Of a stretch of 64,000 nucleotides of DNA, positions 1-12,857 are shown in pieces (position 1 is the stretch's first letter; every line of letters begins with the position of its first letter). Source of the stretch: Dimorphilus gyrociliatus (lineage: Eukaryota > Annelida > Polychaeta > Dinophilidae); the NCBI GenBank assembly GCA_904063045.1, contig CAJFCJ010000012.1, positions 248,001 to 312,000 of the forward strand, in the 5' to 3' direction. Made by a program: the position numbers and the translations under genes. Below the pieces are notes generated by a model, which saw only the letters and a program-made list of their open reading frames with translations, had not been told where the DNA came from and made no database searches.

Positions 1-1920
1 GACGTCTAGAACCGTGCCAAGCAGATTCTATGTTAGATATGGGAACTAGACGTATTTACAGCGAAGAACACGATATATTCAGACGTCAAGTTAGAAGATT
101 TATACAAGAAAATGTTATACCCTATCATGAAGAGTAAGCTATATTTTTAATATAAAAGTTGTTAAAGTATCTCTCTTTTAACATAATTTTAAATCGTAAA
201 AGATGGGAAAAGCAGGGTCATATTAGCAGAGAAGTATGGGAAGAAGCTGGAAGACAAGGTACTCTTTCATTCTGAAAGTATAAGCTTATGCTCAATAGCT
301 AACAACTAAGCATAGCTCAGTTGGGTGTGTATAACACTTTGTTTTTGTATAGAAAACAAGAAAAATACTCGGAAACATTTGTAAAAATAAAGTTGATTTA
401 AATTATCAGATCAAGAAAAAGTTATATTTACAAGATTTTATGAACAAATTGACAAGAAAAATTAGAAATTAATATTTTTTATTTAAAAAAACAATCAGGT
501 TTTCATGGAGTAAACATTCCAAGCGAGCATGGTGGCTGGGGAGGAGATTTTTTAGCCTCTGGTATTGTTATGGAAGAAGTGTTAGTTTCCTTATTGGAAT
601 ATACTAATTAAATTACTAAAGAATTGATATTTTTCATTGCAGGGGTTTCGCCAATGTCAGCGGCTTATCTGGATTCACATTGCACAGTGACATTGTAATG
701 CCTTATTTATCACGATATGGATCAAAAGAGCAAATTGATAAATATATGCCAAGTATGGTTGCGGGTACTTGCATTGGTGCTATTGCTATGACCGAACCAA
801 CAGCTGGAAGGTATGATTCTATAATATAATCAAACACTATAAAGATGGTTAAATGTGTTTTGTTAAATCATTTTTAGTGATATTCAAGGAATTAAATCCA
901 GGGCCGTTAAAGATGGAGATGGGTGGATATTAAATGGATCAAAAGTTTTTATAACAAATGGTTACATGTGTGATTTGTGTATTGTTGTTGCTGTTACAGA
1001 TACATCGGTAAGTATTCATATTTGATAAAGTGATAAAAACTAGAAGTTTCAAATAATATAGAGCAGCATTATATCTACAAATATAGTGTGCATCTTTACT
1101 ATCGGTAACTTGATATGTATACAATAATTTGCAATTATATTCTAGGCTAAAAATGCGTCAAGCGGTATCAGCTTATTTTTGGTTGATGCCTCAATGCCAG
1201 GTTTCACAAAAGGAAAACCTTTGAAAAAGGTTGGAACTCATGCTCAAGACACAGCCGAGTTGTTTTTTGAAGATGTAAAATTACCTGCCGATTCTCTTTT
1301 GGGTAAAGAAAACCACGGATTCTATTATTTGATGAATGTATGTTCTCTTTTGCTTTTTTTTTTAAAAATAAACCTTCAGTAATAAAGTAGTTTACTTTTA
1401 ACGCATTTTTTTTGTACAGGATTTACCAAGGGAACGTCTTATGATAATAATTTATGCTCAGGCACATGCTGAATTCATGTTCGAAGAGACAAGAAAGTAT
1501 GTGAAACAAAGAAAAGCTTTCGGAAAGAACTTGAGCAATTTATCAACAATTCAACATAAATTGGCAGAAATGAAATCGGAGATTGCAGTTGGTAGAGCAT
1601 TTACCGATAACTGCATCGAGCTGTATCATCATAATCAATTAGATTCTAGTACAGCGTCGATTGGAAAATATTGGTTAGCATAGCTAATTAATGCTAAATA
1701 AATTAGTTAATTAATACAAGCAAAATTTCATTATCTCAACAGGGTTAGCGAAATGCAAAACAGAATCGCCACGCAATGCTTGCAGTTACATGGAGGATGG
1801 GGTTATATGATGGAGTACCCGATTGCCAGGGCATTTGTTGATGCTAGAGTACAAACTATCTATGGTGGAGCAAACGAAATTATGAAAGAATTGATCTCAA
1901 GAAAAATCATCAAGAATTAA
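1..1920 (+). CDS. ACADL: Long-chain acyl-CoA dehydrogenase, mitochondrial (5' end outside window)
   Basis: This is a flavoenzyme of mitochondrial beta-oxidation that dehydrogenates long-chain acyl-CoA. Exons are 1-133 (first full codon at 3), 203-258, 499-580, 643-810, 878-1007, 1146-1337, 1420-1673 and 1743-1920, all with GT-AG junctions and matching phases. The product follows vertebrate LCAD almost end to end: SEEHDIFR near the start, the FAD/substrate motif GAIAMTEPTAGSDIQG, AQDTAELFFEDVKLP, EETRKYVKQRKAFGK, LHGGWGYM and a C-terminal IYGGANEIMKELISRKI. The position that carries the catalytic Glu in MCAD is Gly here (YGGANE), as in LCAD and isovaleryl-CoA dehydrogenase. In those enzymes the base lies in an earlier helix, probably the Glu of LPRERLM here. 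Only the mitochondrial targeting peptide and first residues are missing, because they lie upstream of base 1. An AATAAA occurs at 2124. Confidence 0.93.
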
Positions 1921-3041
1921 AAGCAAAAGAAAGCCGAGTTTTTTACTTAACTAACAATTTAACAATTTCGTGTTTAACAAGAAAGTTATTCAGTTAGATA
2001 ATGTGTGGTATTGCACATATTTACAATAATTATTCTTTACTCATATCTTCTCTATCATATAGAAAAGTAACTCACACTGAAATTCAAATTATGAAGCAAG
2101 TACTAACTGTTCTCTTTAAGATAAATAAATGTAACTCTGATATAGTTTATTACACAACTAATTGATATAAGTTAAGTTCAAATTTTGATGCGTTTTACTG
2201 ATAAAGGTCTCTGGGTCAAATTATTGCAATGAGAATATGTATTTATAATATTATATTACTGTTAAAGCTATTGTTATTTCAATATGGCTGTACTTAGTAA
2301 TGCGACGTCCTTTGTTTAGTAGATAATTAAAATAGCTAGCTTTAGGCATAAGTATTCTACAGCCTAAATTAATTATATAGAAGTGGATCTATATCGGAGA
2401 TAAAGTATAACAGAGACCTATCTTTTCTAAGTCAGTTGAAGAAATGGCGATTGCGTTGATAAGTATGTTTGACTATAGAAACTATGACCAAAAAATTCTC
2501 ATATCAGCAAACTTTCATTAAAAATACTTTCTTTTTAAACAACTTAACTGCCATCTATGAGATTTAATTGTTAATATTTGTTGTATAGGATGACTACATA
2601 TCTTTAAATTAATAGAAGCTATAGAAAATATTTTCAATATGGCACAATTTTTAATTAATAATTAAGTTAATAATTAATTTTGTATTATTTATTTAAAGTC
2701 TAAAGTAGATACTTTGTTCATTGTTGAGATTGAAAGGAAGTTGTAAGAGGCTCGCGTTAAGACACCTTTTATTGAAAAATCGGAAATAGTCTGAAAGAAA
2801 AGGTGGAAGTCTTATAAGCGGATCATCAACAAGTTTACTAATTTATTAAAGCTTTATTGAGGACAAAAAAAACATTAAAACCAATTGGAAAATCAACAGG
2901 GATATAAATAATTACTTGCTCTATCCCTGACGGTAGTCGTAATCCTGTCCTAGCAACTATGTAAACAACTAGCTCCCGCCACGACGGTGAACAAACACAA
3001 TAGAAGAACAGTTAAATGCGTTAAAATTGATTTTTTTCACA
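1921..3041. other. Intergenic region, ACADL to CSPP1-like gene
   Basis: No coding exon was recognised here. It holds the ACADL 3' UTR and the presumed promoter and 5' UTR of the CSPP1-like gene. A locally GC-richer patch at about 2925-3000 includes TCCCGCC, an E2F-type half site, about 70 nt before the proposed CSPP1 start. A TGCCATCTATGAG element at 2549-2561 is a weak member of the recurrent AGATGGC motif family. Confidence 0.5.
2124..2129 (+). terminator. Candidate poly(A) signal of ACADL
   Basis: AATAAA lies about 200 nt after the ACADL stop codon. The hexamer is common in AT-rich DNA, so only its placement supports it. Confidence 0.35.
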
Positions 3042-6000
3042 ATGACCGAAAGATTTTCACTGGAACATGACGGTATGTAAAAGAAATAATTTTGAATATA
3101 TTCATGACCTATCCATAACTTTCCACCTGCTTCGCTTAATGTTTTTCTTCCACCTAGTTAACATCCTTAACAATTAACTTATGATGTAACCAAATGTTTC
3201 AGTTCTTTTTTCAGTATACAGTCCTGATTGAATGCATTTATTTTCTTCTATAAAGTTCTTGTCTTAATATTCAGAGTAAAACAATAAAAGAGAGAGATAT
3301 TTATAAAAGTACTAAAGAAAAATATCTTGGTTAATACAAAAAATTTATTACAAAATGATATTGATTTCTACTGTCATAGAGTCATTGATAACTTATTTAA
3401 TACATTGACCCTGTCTCTTTACACTCCTTCAAATCCGATATTAAATACTTCGTCCTTTCAAAGCTGAATTGTAGATTACTATTCAATGAACTGATTTACA
3501 TTCTGCAGTCTCTTTCTAAACATATGATAACTTCATTAACTAGACAACTACGGATAATAGTCTTCCTAATTGGTTAAGAAAGATAAGGGCTGATCGAGAT
3601 AGAAATTTGGAAGGAATTTTAGGTTGGTGGAGGGTTTTATCTCATTTTTAATAATAATTCGTTAATCTAACAAAAAGAGCACGTATTTATTTGCTTACTT
3701 ACTTTTGATGCTGTTAATAGAAGTGAATCAAGAGTAACATTACTTAAACGTCTAGTTATTGCACAGCATGAATTTCTAATGAATGTATTAATCTGTTTTT
3801 ATTATATCTATATAGAGAATATATTAGATATATACAGCATATTCATAAATATATATAGATATATATATATATAGTAATACAATACAATGTTTATGTTTAG
3901 ATTTGAATTAAGCTACAATAGGACAATCTATAAAAGATAATGATTATTTTAAAGAAAATATTGAGAAATGCTTGAAATTTCATATATATGTATATAACAT
4001 CTTTTTTTGTAATTCTTTTCAATCGGAAAATAGTGACTCCAAGAGATTATCAATCTTTCCAATATCAAAATCCTTATCAGTCAAGATTGGAACCTGATCA
4101 TAGGATTAAAGGATTCTCAAAAAATAATTTTGAAAGACCAAGAGAATTTGAAAAAGGATCAGATATATTACCCGACTTTCCGAAACAACAACACTTCAAC
4201 CCGTGTAAGAATCATTTCCTTTCTCTTGTAAATAAGTATTCTTCGATGAATATTTCAAATTATTATTGATTTTATAATCGACGTTGCAATCATTTATTGA
4301 TCTTATCTCATATTTATTCTATTACTCGATTAGATAGTTTCTTAGCAAAAATTAATTAAAAAACTAACATTATTGCAGCAAGATCAACCATGAATGGTAC
4401 TAGTGGCGTACTTTATGGATCTGAAAACTTCCCTTCGACAGAACAAAGGGCTAGAAATATCAGAGACCCTTTTAACGATCGCACGTGAGTACTTGAAGCT
4501 TTTTTCTTTACTTATATATTCCTTAGCACATTATTATAGGCTTAAAATTTGCTGTAGCAGGTGTGCTCATACTAGGGTTTTTTTTATGAAACGACGGCAG
4601 TTTGTGTTGTAAACCAGATCAGAAATACTTCTATTTCCTGAAAGTTTAAATATCTATATATTCAGATCTGCTGAAATAAGGAAATTTAAAGAGCAACAGA
4701 TGGAAGCCGAGAGAGATATATTATCATTTAGAGAAGAGAGAAAGCGACAAATTTTGGAAAAAGAAAACGAAAAGAAAAAGGTGGGGTAAAAGTTGAATTT
4801 TTAAAGAACAACATATTGATAATTACGTTGTATTTGTTTAGGACTTGGAAATGTTGAAATCGTATGATCCGTGGGGAAGACCTGGACATGGCGCTCCGAA
4901 AGAATCACCAAGAAAACAAAAATTTACCGAAGAACAATTAGGGCAACATTCTTGTGGTGAACAAAGACCAGCAGACGAAGTCGGTGTTAACGACGTAAGT
5001 AGTTGTACTAGTTGTAAGTAAGGACTAACTTGAATGGGCTTCTACATTTAAATTCTATCGATTCCAAAGGAATCTATATATAGTAAGGCTTATAGTTGTC
5101 CTTGAGTTATGAAGCCCTTATTTCTTTGAAGTCAAAGGGATTTTTGTATAAATTTTCCTTTATAAGGAAGATGATAAAGGTAAAATAAGGTAATTTAGCA
5201 GAAGGAAAGATCTAATAGCAAAGAGCTAACAATGTTAAGACCCCCGTTTCCTTTAGTATTTTAACTATTAATCATTTTTAATGTATCATGTCCTCGTTAT
5301 TAACCATTTTTAATAAAGAGAGCAATTTTCCTAATTTATTCATTCTTCCTTAAGGATTTCTTTAGCAACTTTGGTAAACCTGGTGCTGGAGCTCCTATTT
5401 TAAATTCGAGAGGTGAAAGAATGACAGAACTCCCAGCCGATCCTTCTATTCGCTTCCAAGACTCGAAGGAGGGTAAGAGAATAAACGAAATTGAGGTTAG
5501 ATATCGGGAACCAGTTGAAAGAAAGATGAATATGAGAAAAGAACTCGGTTAGTATTCTAAATTCATTATTTAATAGAAACAAATCATATCATTAATAATA
5601 AAATTTTTGACAGATCAGCAACTGTCAGAAAAGATAATGACTGACTACGAGAGAAAGCACCAAGAGCGCCAAAAAGATATGGAACATGTAAGCTATCTTT
5701 ATTGATAATAACAGAGATATATTTCATGGAATATTACAGACTAATCATAACCCTTTTGGACGACCAGGTGCTGGAGCACCAAATATTTCTCCCAGAGGTA
5801 AACGTTGTTTATTACCCATTTCCTCTGAGTTAAACATAAATTTATTAAAGAATAACATATTCTAATATTACTAAAATATGGATTTAGCACTAGCCTCTTT
5901 TAGATAAGTCATTTAACCCAAAAAATTGATCTTTACTCTCAGGTAACCCTGTTCTCGGCAGGACAAAAGTACTCTCAAGGGAAAATCAGAGTTCATTAGG

Positions 6001-9000
6001 AGGTAGTTGAACACGCTGATGATTTTTTTAACCACTTTAACAGCTATAAAATTAATTCAAAATTTTTCAAATTTTTACTAATCATTCTGAAGTATATGAG
6101 AGGATTGATAAGAACAATACTATTTACAATATCGCTTTTTGTGGCTTTATCATGGGAATTTAAAATATTATTTCGTCATTCGATATACCTGTAAAATATA
6201 TAATTTGAATTAGCTTTTAAGGTCTTTCTTATTTTGTTCTCATACAACAAATTTAATGAAATTGATTGCTTAATTTAAGTGAAAATCTTTAATTTTTACA
6301 GTTCGAAAACATATTCAAACATATTCAAACAAGACCAAACAGTTTATTTACCATTTTATTTAATGGAATATGGATTAACAAAGCAAAATTTAGAATAATT
6401 AATAATAAGAGTTTCGTACTGAATATCAATACTATTATAATATTTCCTTTAAAATAGACTACAGTATGCAAAATATGTAATTTACATAAAAAAGAATAAA
6501 ATATAATATAATCAACCTAATTAAGTTAGTTAAAAATTAATTTCTTTTTTCTTGAACACAAAGATTGAACACAAAAATTTATTTTTTTTCGTCTATTTCT
6601 ATATTTTAGCTGTTTTTATTTTCTTATTTTGTACTGTATTCGTTTTTATATATATAAAAAGAGATCTAATTGATAATAAAAACAATCTATATAATCTCTT
6701 TTAACAGCGAAAGAGAAAGAAAACTAAATTAGCTATAAACTTTATTATGGATTAATATCATAAATTTTACTTTTTCCCTTCTTTTTTTGCAGATTCTTTA
6801 ACTCCTGGAAAATTAATTTTAGATGTAAGTTTGTCAAACAATTCTTCCTTTTATAAAGAAAACCTCACATTTCTTATATTTTTATTATTATTTCTTTTTT
6901 TTTTTTCAAAATAAAAAATGATAAACTCTATATAGGATGATATTTCACGATATGATCCATGGGGTAAGGGAGCGGGAAATCCTGTTTACGATGAGCACGG
7001 CGACGCTAAGAGAACTCATAGGAGCGATAAAGATTTGGGAATGTTTACTAGCACTAATGGCAATAATTACTCTGAAGTAGTTAATTTTTGCACATATTTT
7101 TTCTTTTAAATTATGAAAGTTATTGTAAAAACTAATTGATTTTTAATACTTTATTTTACGTCATTTCTAGACCAAGACTTTAGAATTAACAAAGAGAGGC
7201 GGTGGTGGAGAACCTTTAAGAACTAACAGCGGTAAAATTACTGCAAGAATTCCACAAACTATGCACAAGTCCGAATTCGGAGGTACGTATTATATTTCTA
7301 TAATTTAATACAAATTAATTAATTCCGTATTTATCTCCGTAAAAAGACCCTTCTATTAAAGAGCAAAACCCTTTGTGGGAGAGCAATTCTCCGTCAAGAT
7401 CTTCCCGTTTTGATAAGTTTGATGAACCAGAACCAATCTATAATCCATGGGGAAAAGGTAAGCCTCCTTAGGGGAACGAAGCTAAACATATTATTAATCG
7501 AATGATTGATAAATCTACAGACAATAATACTAAAAATTCAGATTTATTTAGTACAAATGTACAATGTTACTATTCTGGTAATAATTATTTTCGACGCATT
7601 CTACTTCTTTTCATAAAAGATAGCTTTTTTCCTTTGAATTTCATTTTAGCTCAATAATAGTTAGCTTTCTATGAAAGGCCAGAAAATATAATGAATAGGC
7701 TTTCTTTTGTTTCAATTCATTGAATCCAAGCTGCATTAAAGCTTGAAGCAATACTGAAATTAGCATACTCTTGGCAGCAATGTATACTGTATAGCTTATT
7801 TTATGGAAGAATTGTTTCTCGGAGGATCGTTCTACGGATTATTAATTATTATACGAGTTATTTAAGTAGATGGATTATTTCTTTGATAAGTTGAATAGCT
7901 ACATTTTACAAATGTACCTAGATGTAAAAAAAACCATTCATCTTTTTAAGCCTCTTCCTGTTAAATGCTTTCTATAAAATGATTTAGCCTGTAAAACTTA
8001 AGAAACTGTCTGCTGGAAAATAAATTATGCCCATATATCTATATTGATATATAGAGATATCAATTTGTATTTCCTTTTCATAGGTGGAGCTGGTGCACCA
8101 ATTAGAGATGAAAAGGGCAACGTCGTCACTCACGTATATGGAAAAATTAAGAAGGAAGTATGTAAAAGTATCAAATTAAGCCCTAATAAAAAGTATTTTC
8201 ATTAATTTTTGTTTGATCTATTAAAGAAACCCTCTGGACATCCAGCAGAGTTACCTTCCCTAACGGGGACATCAGCTGATATGAGATCGAAGCAGCAAGC
8301 ACAATCCCAGTATTTAGATGATTTGCGTACGTTTTTTTTTCTTACATAGTTGAACGTTTATGAACTTGAGTTATCATGTTCAAGCTAATCAACACTATCC
8401 ATTTACTAATCAGAAGATATGCTAATGCTACCAATTATTTTAATTTATTCTTTAACTGTTTGATCATATAGGTAGAGAAATAGATGAACAAAAGAAGTTT
8501 AAACAAAGACAGTTTTCGGCTGTCGGCGAAGAAAATGTAAATTGATAGTTTTGATATTTTCATAGATTTTAAAAATGGTTCTTTATTATTTTTATAGGGA
8601 GATTTAGCATCAGTTATACGAAGAGGTCAAGTTGGTAATCCAAGAAGAGATCCGAATACAGGAGTTTTGCTGGAGCAGCATCTTGGAGCATCGGATGTCA
8701 CCAAGGAAGTAATAGTTCAAAGAACCATATAAGAAATATTTATATGTTAAATCTTATCATTTAAAATCGCACAGAAAACTAACGAGAGAAGATATATGAA
8801 TGATTCAAGTCCTAAGTATCATATTGAGTTAGAATACTTGGCTGAAGAGAGAAAAAAAAATCGCGAAAGAGAAAAACTAACCGAAAGACAGGAAACCCAA
8901 GAGCATCAGAGAGCATTTAATGAAATTTGGGGACGACCAGGCGGTGGAGCACCAAACACTTCCCAAAAATTGTCAAATCTAGATAATTCTCTTCACCATC

Positions 9001-9432
9001 CAAGAAGAGAGGTAAACACAGCATTAGTTCTTTATTAAGTAGTTCTTTCTTAGGCTTCATTTTGAGTGATTTTTTCTCTTATCAATAATTTAGTATCGAT
9101 TATTTAAATGCATTAATTTATTTTACAACAAGCTCTTTAAACTGTTTGTCTGTTTGTTTCTTCTGCATGTTTCTTCACAAACAGCACGAGAACTATCAAA
9201 AAAGAATGGATCTTTTGGGATCTAAAGATCTGTCTTCTTTGAACTATGTCCGTAGCACAGTTCCTAGCACGCATACAAATCAATACGATTTTCCTTCTGA
9301 ACAAAGAAGGCGACCAAAGGTTAAATTTTCACGCTTTTAGACTTTAATCAACTAAAGCTTATTAATACCTTCCGTTTTGAAATCAATTTTTAGATGGATT
9401 ACAAGCTCATCTCTCCTTACGCTACAAATTAG
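3042..9432 (+). CDS. CSPP1: CSPP1-like centrosome and spindle pole associated protein
   Basis: The model has 20 exons and 705 aa: 3042-3072, 4034-4204, 4379-4484, 4666-4780, 4842-4994, 5355-5547, 5614-5687, 5740-5797, 5943-6002, 6793-6824, 6936-7076, 7171-7282, 7347-7457, 8084-8157, 8227-8326, 8472-8536, 8598-8708, 8775-9011, 9185-9319 and 9394-9432. All junctions are phase-compatible. The diagnostic feature is a tandem-like series of W/F-G-(R/K)-(P/G)-G-x-G-A-P motifs (YDPWGRPGHGAP, FGKPGAGAP, FGRPGAGAP, PWGKGAGNP, PWGKGGAGAP, IWGRPGGGAPN) separated by charged coiled-coil stretches such as the KLTERQETQEHQ region in exon 18. In vertebrates CSPP1 carries the same motif series and acts on microtubules at centrosomes, spindle poles and the ciliary axoneme. 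It is shorter than human CSPP1. The first exon (10 residues, then a 961-nt intron) is the least certain part. Confidence 0.82.
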
Positions 9433-9676
9433 TAGAACAGTTAGAAAACGGAAAGAAAGAGAAGAAGATATTATATATAAAGCAATTTTGATAGTATATT
9501 GCATGTTTGTATGTCCAAAGTGTCTTAAAATGTCCAACAGTTCCTTATAAAAGTCTTTATAAATGTATTTAAGTTTACATTATATTTATCCGCGCATTTA
9601 AGTAATTTCTTAATTAAGTAAAAATCAAATTAAAGGTTGTAAGACGTAGAAAATTCTTTTAAGATGGCATTAAAAG

Positions 9677-9682
9677 AATAAA
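9677..9682 (+). terminator. Candidate poly(A) signal of the CSPP1-like gene
   Basis: AATAAA about 245 nt after the CSPP1 stop and before the convergent receptor gene. The support is positional only. Confidence 0.35.
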
Positions 9683-9865
9683 ATTGCAAACAAACATAAT
9701 CCCATAAAATAAAAAAAGGGATTTATCGAGTAAATTGCAAGTGCTTTTCCAGACATTTTGATATGTAAGGTCTTTCGAATTTTCGTTAGGTTCACTATTA
9801 GATCGATTCGTCAAAATGGTAAACTTTGACAGCTAGATAAAAGAAATCAGTTCATTATAATTTAA

Positions 9866-11013
9866 TTATAAATAATTGAGCTTAACTTTAACAAACATTA
9901 CCCTTATCAAGAAATTCGGAGGCTTTCTTCGAAACTCACTCAGTTGTACAATTAATATTGATAAGCATGTCACACTGACTATGATAGCAAGGTTAACGCA
10001 GCAGTATATACTTAATTTAATACGAGGATCCGGAGGAACAATTTGCACAATAACCAGAAATATTAAAGCTGTTGCTGAGAAAAGTGCCATTCCCGTTGTC
10101 ATTCGATCAGGTCTAGAAGATGGTAGAAAGAAAACGAATGGTGTAGCAAACGATAAGAGGCTAATGGGCACGATTATAAACTGTAATTTTGGAAAAGAAA
10201 TTGGAAAAGAAATTACTTTTATTTCATTCTCACTTACCTGAACATAAAAATCGCCTTTTCTCTCAAAATGTATTTCAAATGTTATATTTTCATAATAACC
10301 AGATGTATAGAGCAGTCCACCAGAGAAGTGTCTTACGCTTAATATGTTAAATTCTGAATTATTTCTATAATATCTAAGATGAAACGATGTTGGTTCGCTG
10401 GTGGAAAGCTCAAATTTGTCGATGCTATTTGTCCATGAGCCAAAACTTAGCATACATGTCTGCTTGTCGTACGGGAAATTAGTCATGTCAACTGCACAGG
10501 TTGTTTTAAAAACCTCAGGTACTATCCATGAGCAACTACCATCGGCTTGTACGAATACTTTTTCTTTACGGTCAGTATGAGCAACAAATTTTTCAACGCT
10601 AAGCAAATATTTAAATAAGTATTCTATTAGTATTATCTTTATAGCACAAGTTACTTTTGATGTAGAATAACATTTGGTGTCCAAAGTAAATGGGGATCGA
10701 TGTCAATTCGTGTAATATTTCCGTAATCTTGCGGATTCCAATTGATAAAAAAATTTTTCCATTGAAGTCTTTTCCATAAAACAGACTTTAAGAATTGAGA
10801 TTTCTCATTTAAGGAAATCATTTGTATATAATCAATTTCCATGTTAACTCGAATTCTATCATTAAAATTTTCAACTGGTCTAACACTCTTGCTATAGTTA
10901 GTTAGCAAAACATTAAGGTATTGCCTTAATTTGAACTCCTGATTGATACAAACAACGTGGACAGAAATTGAAATTGTGCAGAGATAAATTTGAAGAATAT
11001 GTAACGATGTCAT
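9866..11013 (-). CDS. Cys-loop ligand-gated ion channel subunit, nicotinic-type, short C-terminus
   Basis: There are three exons (11013-10655, 10598-10238, 10180-9866) and 344 aa, with introns of 56 and 57 nt. A hydrophobic signal peptide starts the protein. The ligand-binding domain shows the nicotinic landmarks NWNPQDYG, LLWTPNVIL and the Cys-loop C-x13-C around AVDMTNFPYDKQT. Loop C (YTSGYYENITF) lacks the vicinal Cys pair, so this would be a non-alpha subunit. M1, M2 (DRMTTGMALFSATALIFLVI) and M3 follow, then PPNFLIR, which matches the conserved start of the M3-M4 loop. The frame stops 10 residues later, so no long loop or M4 is encoded here. Either the gene is truncated or a distal exon was not found; GTAATG after FLIR could be a donor. 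It runs tail-to-tail with the CSPP1-like gene and head-to-head with the GT31 gene. Confidence 0.85.
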
Positions 11014-11754
11014 ATTGTTAAATGCTGGGTCAGTAAGTTAACGTCAAACAGCATATGTTACCCTATTTGTTATTATTACAAATATATCATTTAGAATAGA
11101 TGTCAGTGGTCGCTATTTAGTTCATCATTCGTTTTTGTGATAGCTGATATCATTGTATATACATCTGTATAAAAATATAGTATTTGATGTAAGTAATATA
11201 CTGTATATAAACGATAGATCAGCGTTTATTCATCTGCTAACAAGATCGATATTTAAGAATTGATTCAAAAATGTATATTGCTAAGTGAATAAAGTTTACC
11301 TGTATATGTAAACACTTTGGCAGTTTGTTTTTACATAAATAGGTTTATCTAAATATGAAATATCAAAGAAAAATGCTAAGTAAGCATATAATTATAAATA
11401 GATGAAAGAAACCAAAATGCATTCCGTACTTTTGCACATACAGCATATAAATATTTAAAAGGGGGACAAGTGATGCTATTATGAAATACGTATTTAAACA
11501 CCTTTAACATACTGCATCTATATCTATCTGTATATGTGCAAACATATTACGATGTTCAGCTAGTGTTTGTACACTTTTGGAAAAAAAATATATGCGTCAA
11601 CTTTGAAAAGAACATTTATTGATTTTCCTCTTAAAAGAAATGTCTAAATAAGACTACTTTACCATATCATAACAAAAAAAAATGAATAAAACGTTCACAT
11701 ACGAACATATGGCTACTTTATTAACTTTACATATACGACGCTAACATCTGCATC
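11014..11754. other. Divergent intergenic region between receptor and GT31 genes
   Basis: This 741-nt head-to-head spacer should contain both promoters. It is AT-rich with TA tracts. No convincing core-promoter element stands out, and several short upstream ATGs precede the GT31 start. Confidence 0.5.
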
Positions 11755-12843
11755 ATGGCACTGAGAACAGCAAGGATAACTCTGATATTTATAATTCTGA
11801 TTTGGTCAGTTGTATGGTTTTTATCAATAAGTAGCATTCGTTTAAATTCTCTTGTTTTTAAAAATTCATATTTCTACTCTAAAAATTTTACTGAACCAGA
11901 AAATTTTGATTATATGCCAAATATAGTTAATTCATTCAATTTTGTTTATCCTATAAACAATGAGACTATATGTAGAAACAGGAATATTTTTTACATTATT
12001 ACTATTCATTCATCAATAGAAAATTTAAGGAGGAGAGATGCTCAAAGGAACACTTGGGCTCAAAATAACTTTTTTCGAAATTATCCATCTTTATTACTAT
12101 TTTTCGTTGGTGTAGGAAATGTACCAGCACGTCAAAAGGCAATTGAAGTAGAATCACGAAAATATGGAGATATTATTCAAATAGGCTTTATAGACAATTA
12201 TAAGAATTTAACATATAAAGCAACAGGCATTCATAAATGGATAGCAACTTATTGCAGTTCAGCCAAATATGTTGTTAAATCGGACGATGATATGTTCATT
12301 AACCCTTTCTATATGCTACAGCTAATGAAATTGCATATGAACAAAAAACGTACAATCATATGTTATTTGTATAGTAGAAGTCCAATTATTCGAATGGGAG
12401 ATGAAACTTGTAAGGAGAACTTAAGAAAGTGGTGCATTCCTAAACATTTTCTACCGGAAATGAATATTTATCCAACCTATTGTTCAGGATCAGCCTTTAT
12501 ATACACCGCAGATCTATCACTAGATATTTACAGTACAACCAAGCATGTAAACTACTTTTACATAGATGATGTCTACATGACTGGTTTGATTTTAAAGTTT
12601 ATACGTAATATTACAAAAATTGATCTTGCCGAAGCCGATAGATATTTAGCCGATATTGTTGCCTTTAGTTCTGCTTTGAGGAAAAGAGAAGGCAACCTAT
12701 TTGCTACTCATGCTTTCTATTTATTAAATCAAGAGCTTAATATAGCGTGGTACTCCCTTCTGAAATCAATGGTTGGACAGGAGTTCGATGAAGTATCGGA
12801 AAGCATTAAAACTCTTGCATTAAATTTATTTAATATATCGTAG
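11755..12843 (+). CDS. Beta-1,3-galactosyltransferase-like glycosyltransferase (GT31)
   Basis: This is an intronless 362-aa protein with type II topology: a short N-terminal cytoplasmic stretch, a membrane anchor at about residues 8-27, then a Golgi-lumenal catalytic domain. Family hallmarks appear in order: RRRDAQRNTWA (92-102), LLFFVGVG (114-121), EVESRKYGDIIQIGF (131-145), YKNLTYKATGIHKW (149-162), the metal-binding D-x-D as KSDDDMFI (175-182), CSGSAFIYT (243-251) and YIDDVYMTGLI (269-279), which corresponds to the E-D-V motif with Asp in place of Glu. Enzymes of this family transfer Gal or GlcNAc from UDP-sugars in beta-1,3 linkage to glycoproteins or glycolipids. Exact donor and acceptor cannot be told from sequence. 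NLT and NIT sequons are present in the catalytic domain. An AATAAA lies 9 nt after the stop. Confidence 0.9.
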   Translation: MALRTARITLIFIILIWSVVWFLSISSIRLNSLVFKNSYFYSKNFTEPENFDYMPNIVNSFNFVYPINNETICRNRNIFYIITIHSSIENLRRRDAQRNTWAQNNFFRNYPSLLLFFVGVGNVPARQKAIEVESRKYGDIIQIGFIDNYKNLTYKATGIHKWIATYCSSAKYVVKSDDDMFINPFYMLQLMKLHMNKKRTIICYLYSRSPIIRMGDETCKENLRKWCIPKHFLPEMNIYPTYCSGSAFIYTADLSLDIYSTTKHVNYFYIDDVYMTGLILKFIRNITKIDLAEADRYLADIVAFSSALRKREGNLFATHAFYLLNQELNIAWYSLLKSMVGQEFDEVSESIKTLALNLFNIS

Positions 12844-12851
12844 CGTTATAT

Positions 12852-12857
12852 AATAAA
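12852..12857 (+). terminator. Candidate poly(A) signal of the GT31 gene
   Basis: AATAAA begins 9 nt after the GT31 stop codon, which implies a very short 3' UTR if used. Confidence 0.35.

Noticed and set aside
9352-9537. Minus ORF with a hydrophobic stretch as a possible missing M4 exon of the Cys-loop receptor
   Set aside because: Overlaps CSPP1 exon 20 and lacks M4 landmarks; kept only as a test in the findings.
9876-10241. Plus-strand ORF of 121 aa
   Set aside because: Antisense shadow of the Cys-loop receptor exons.
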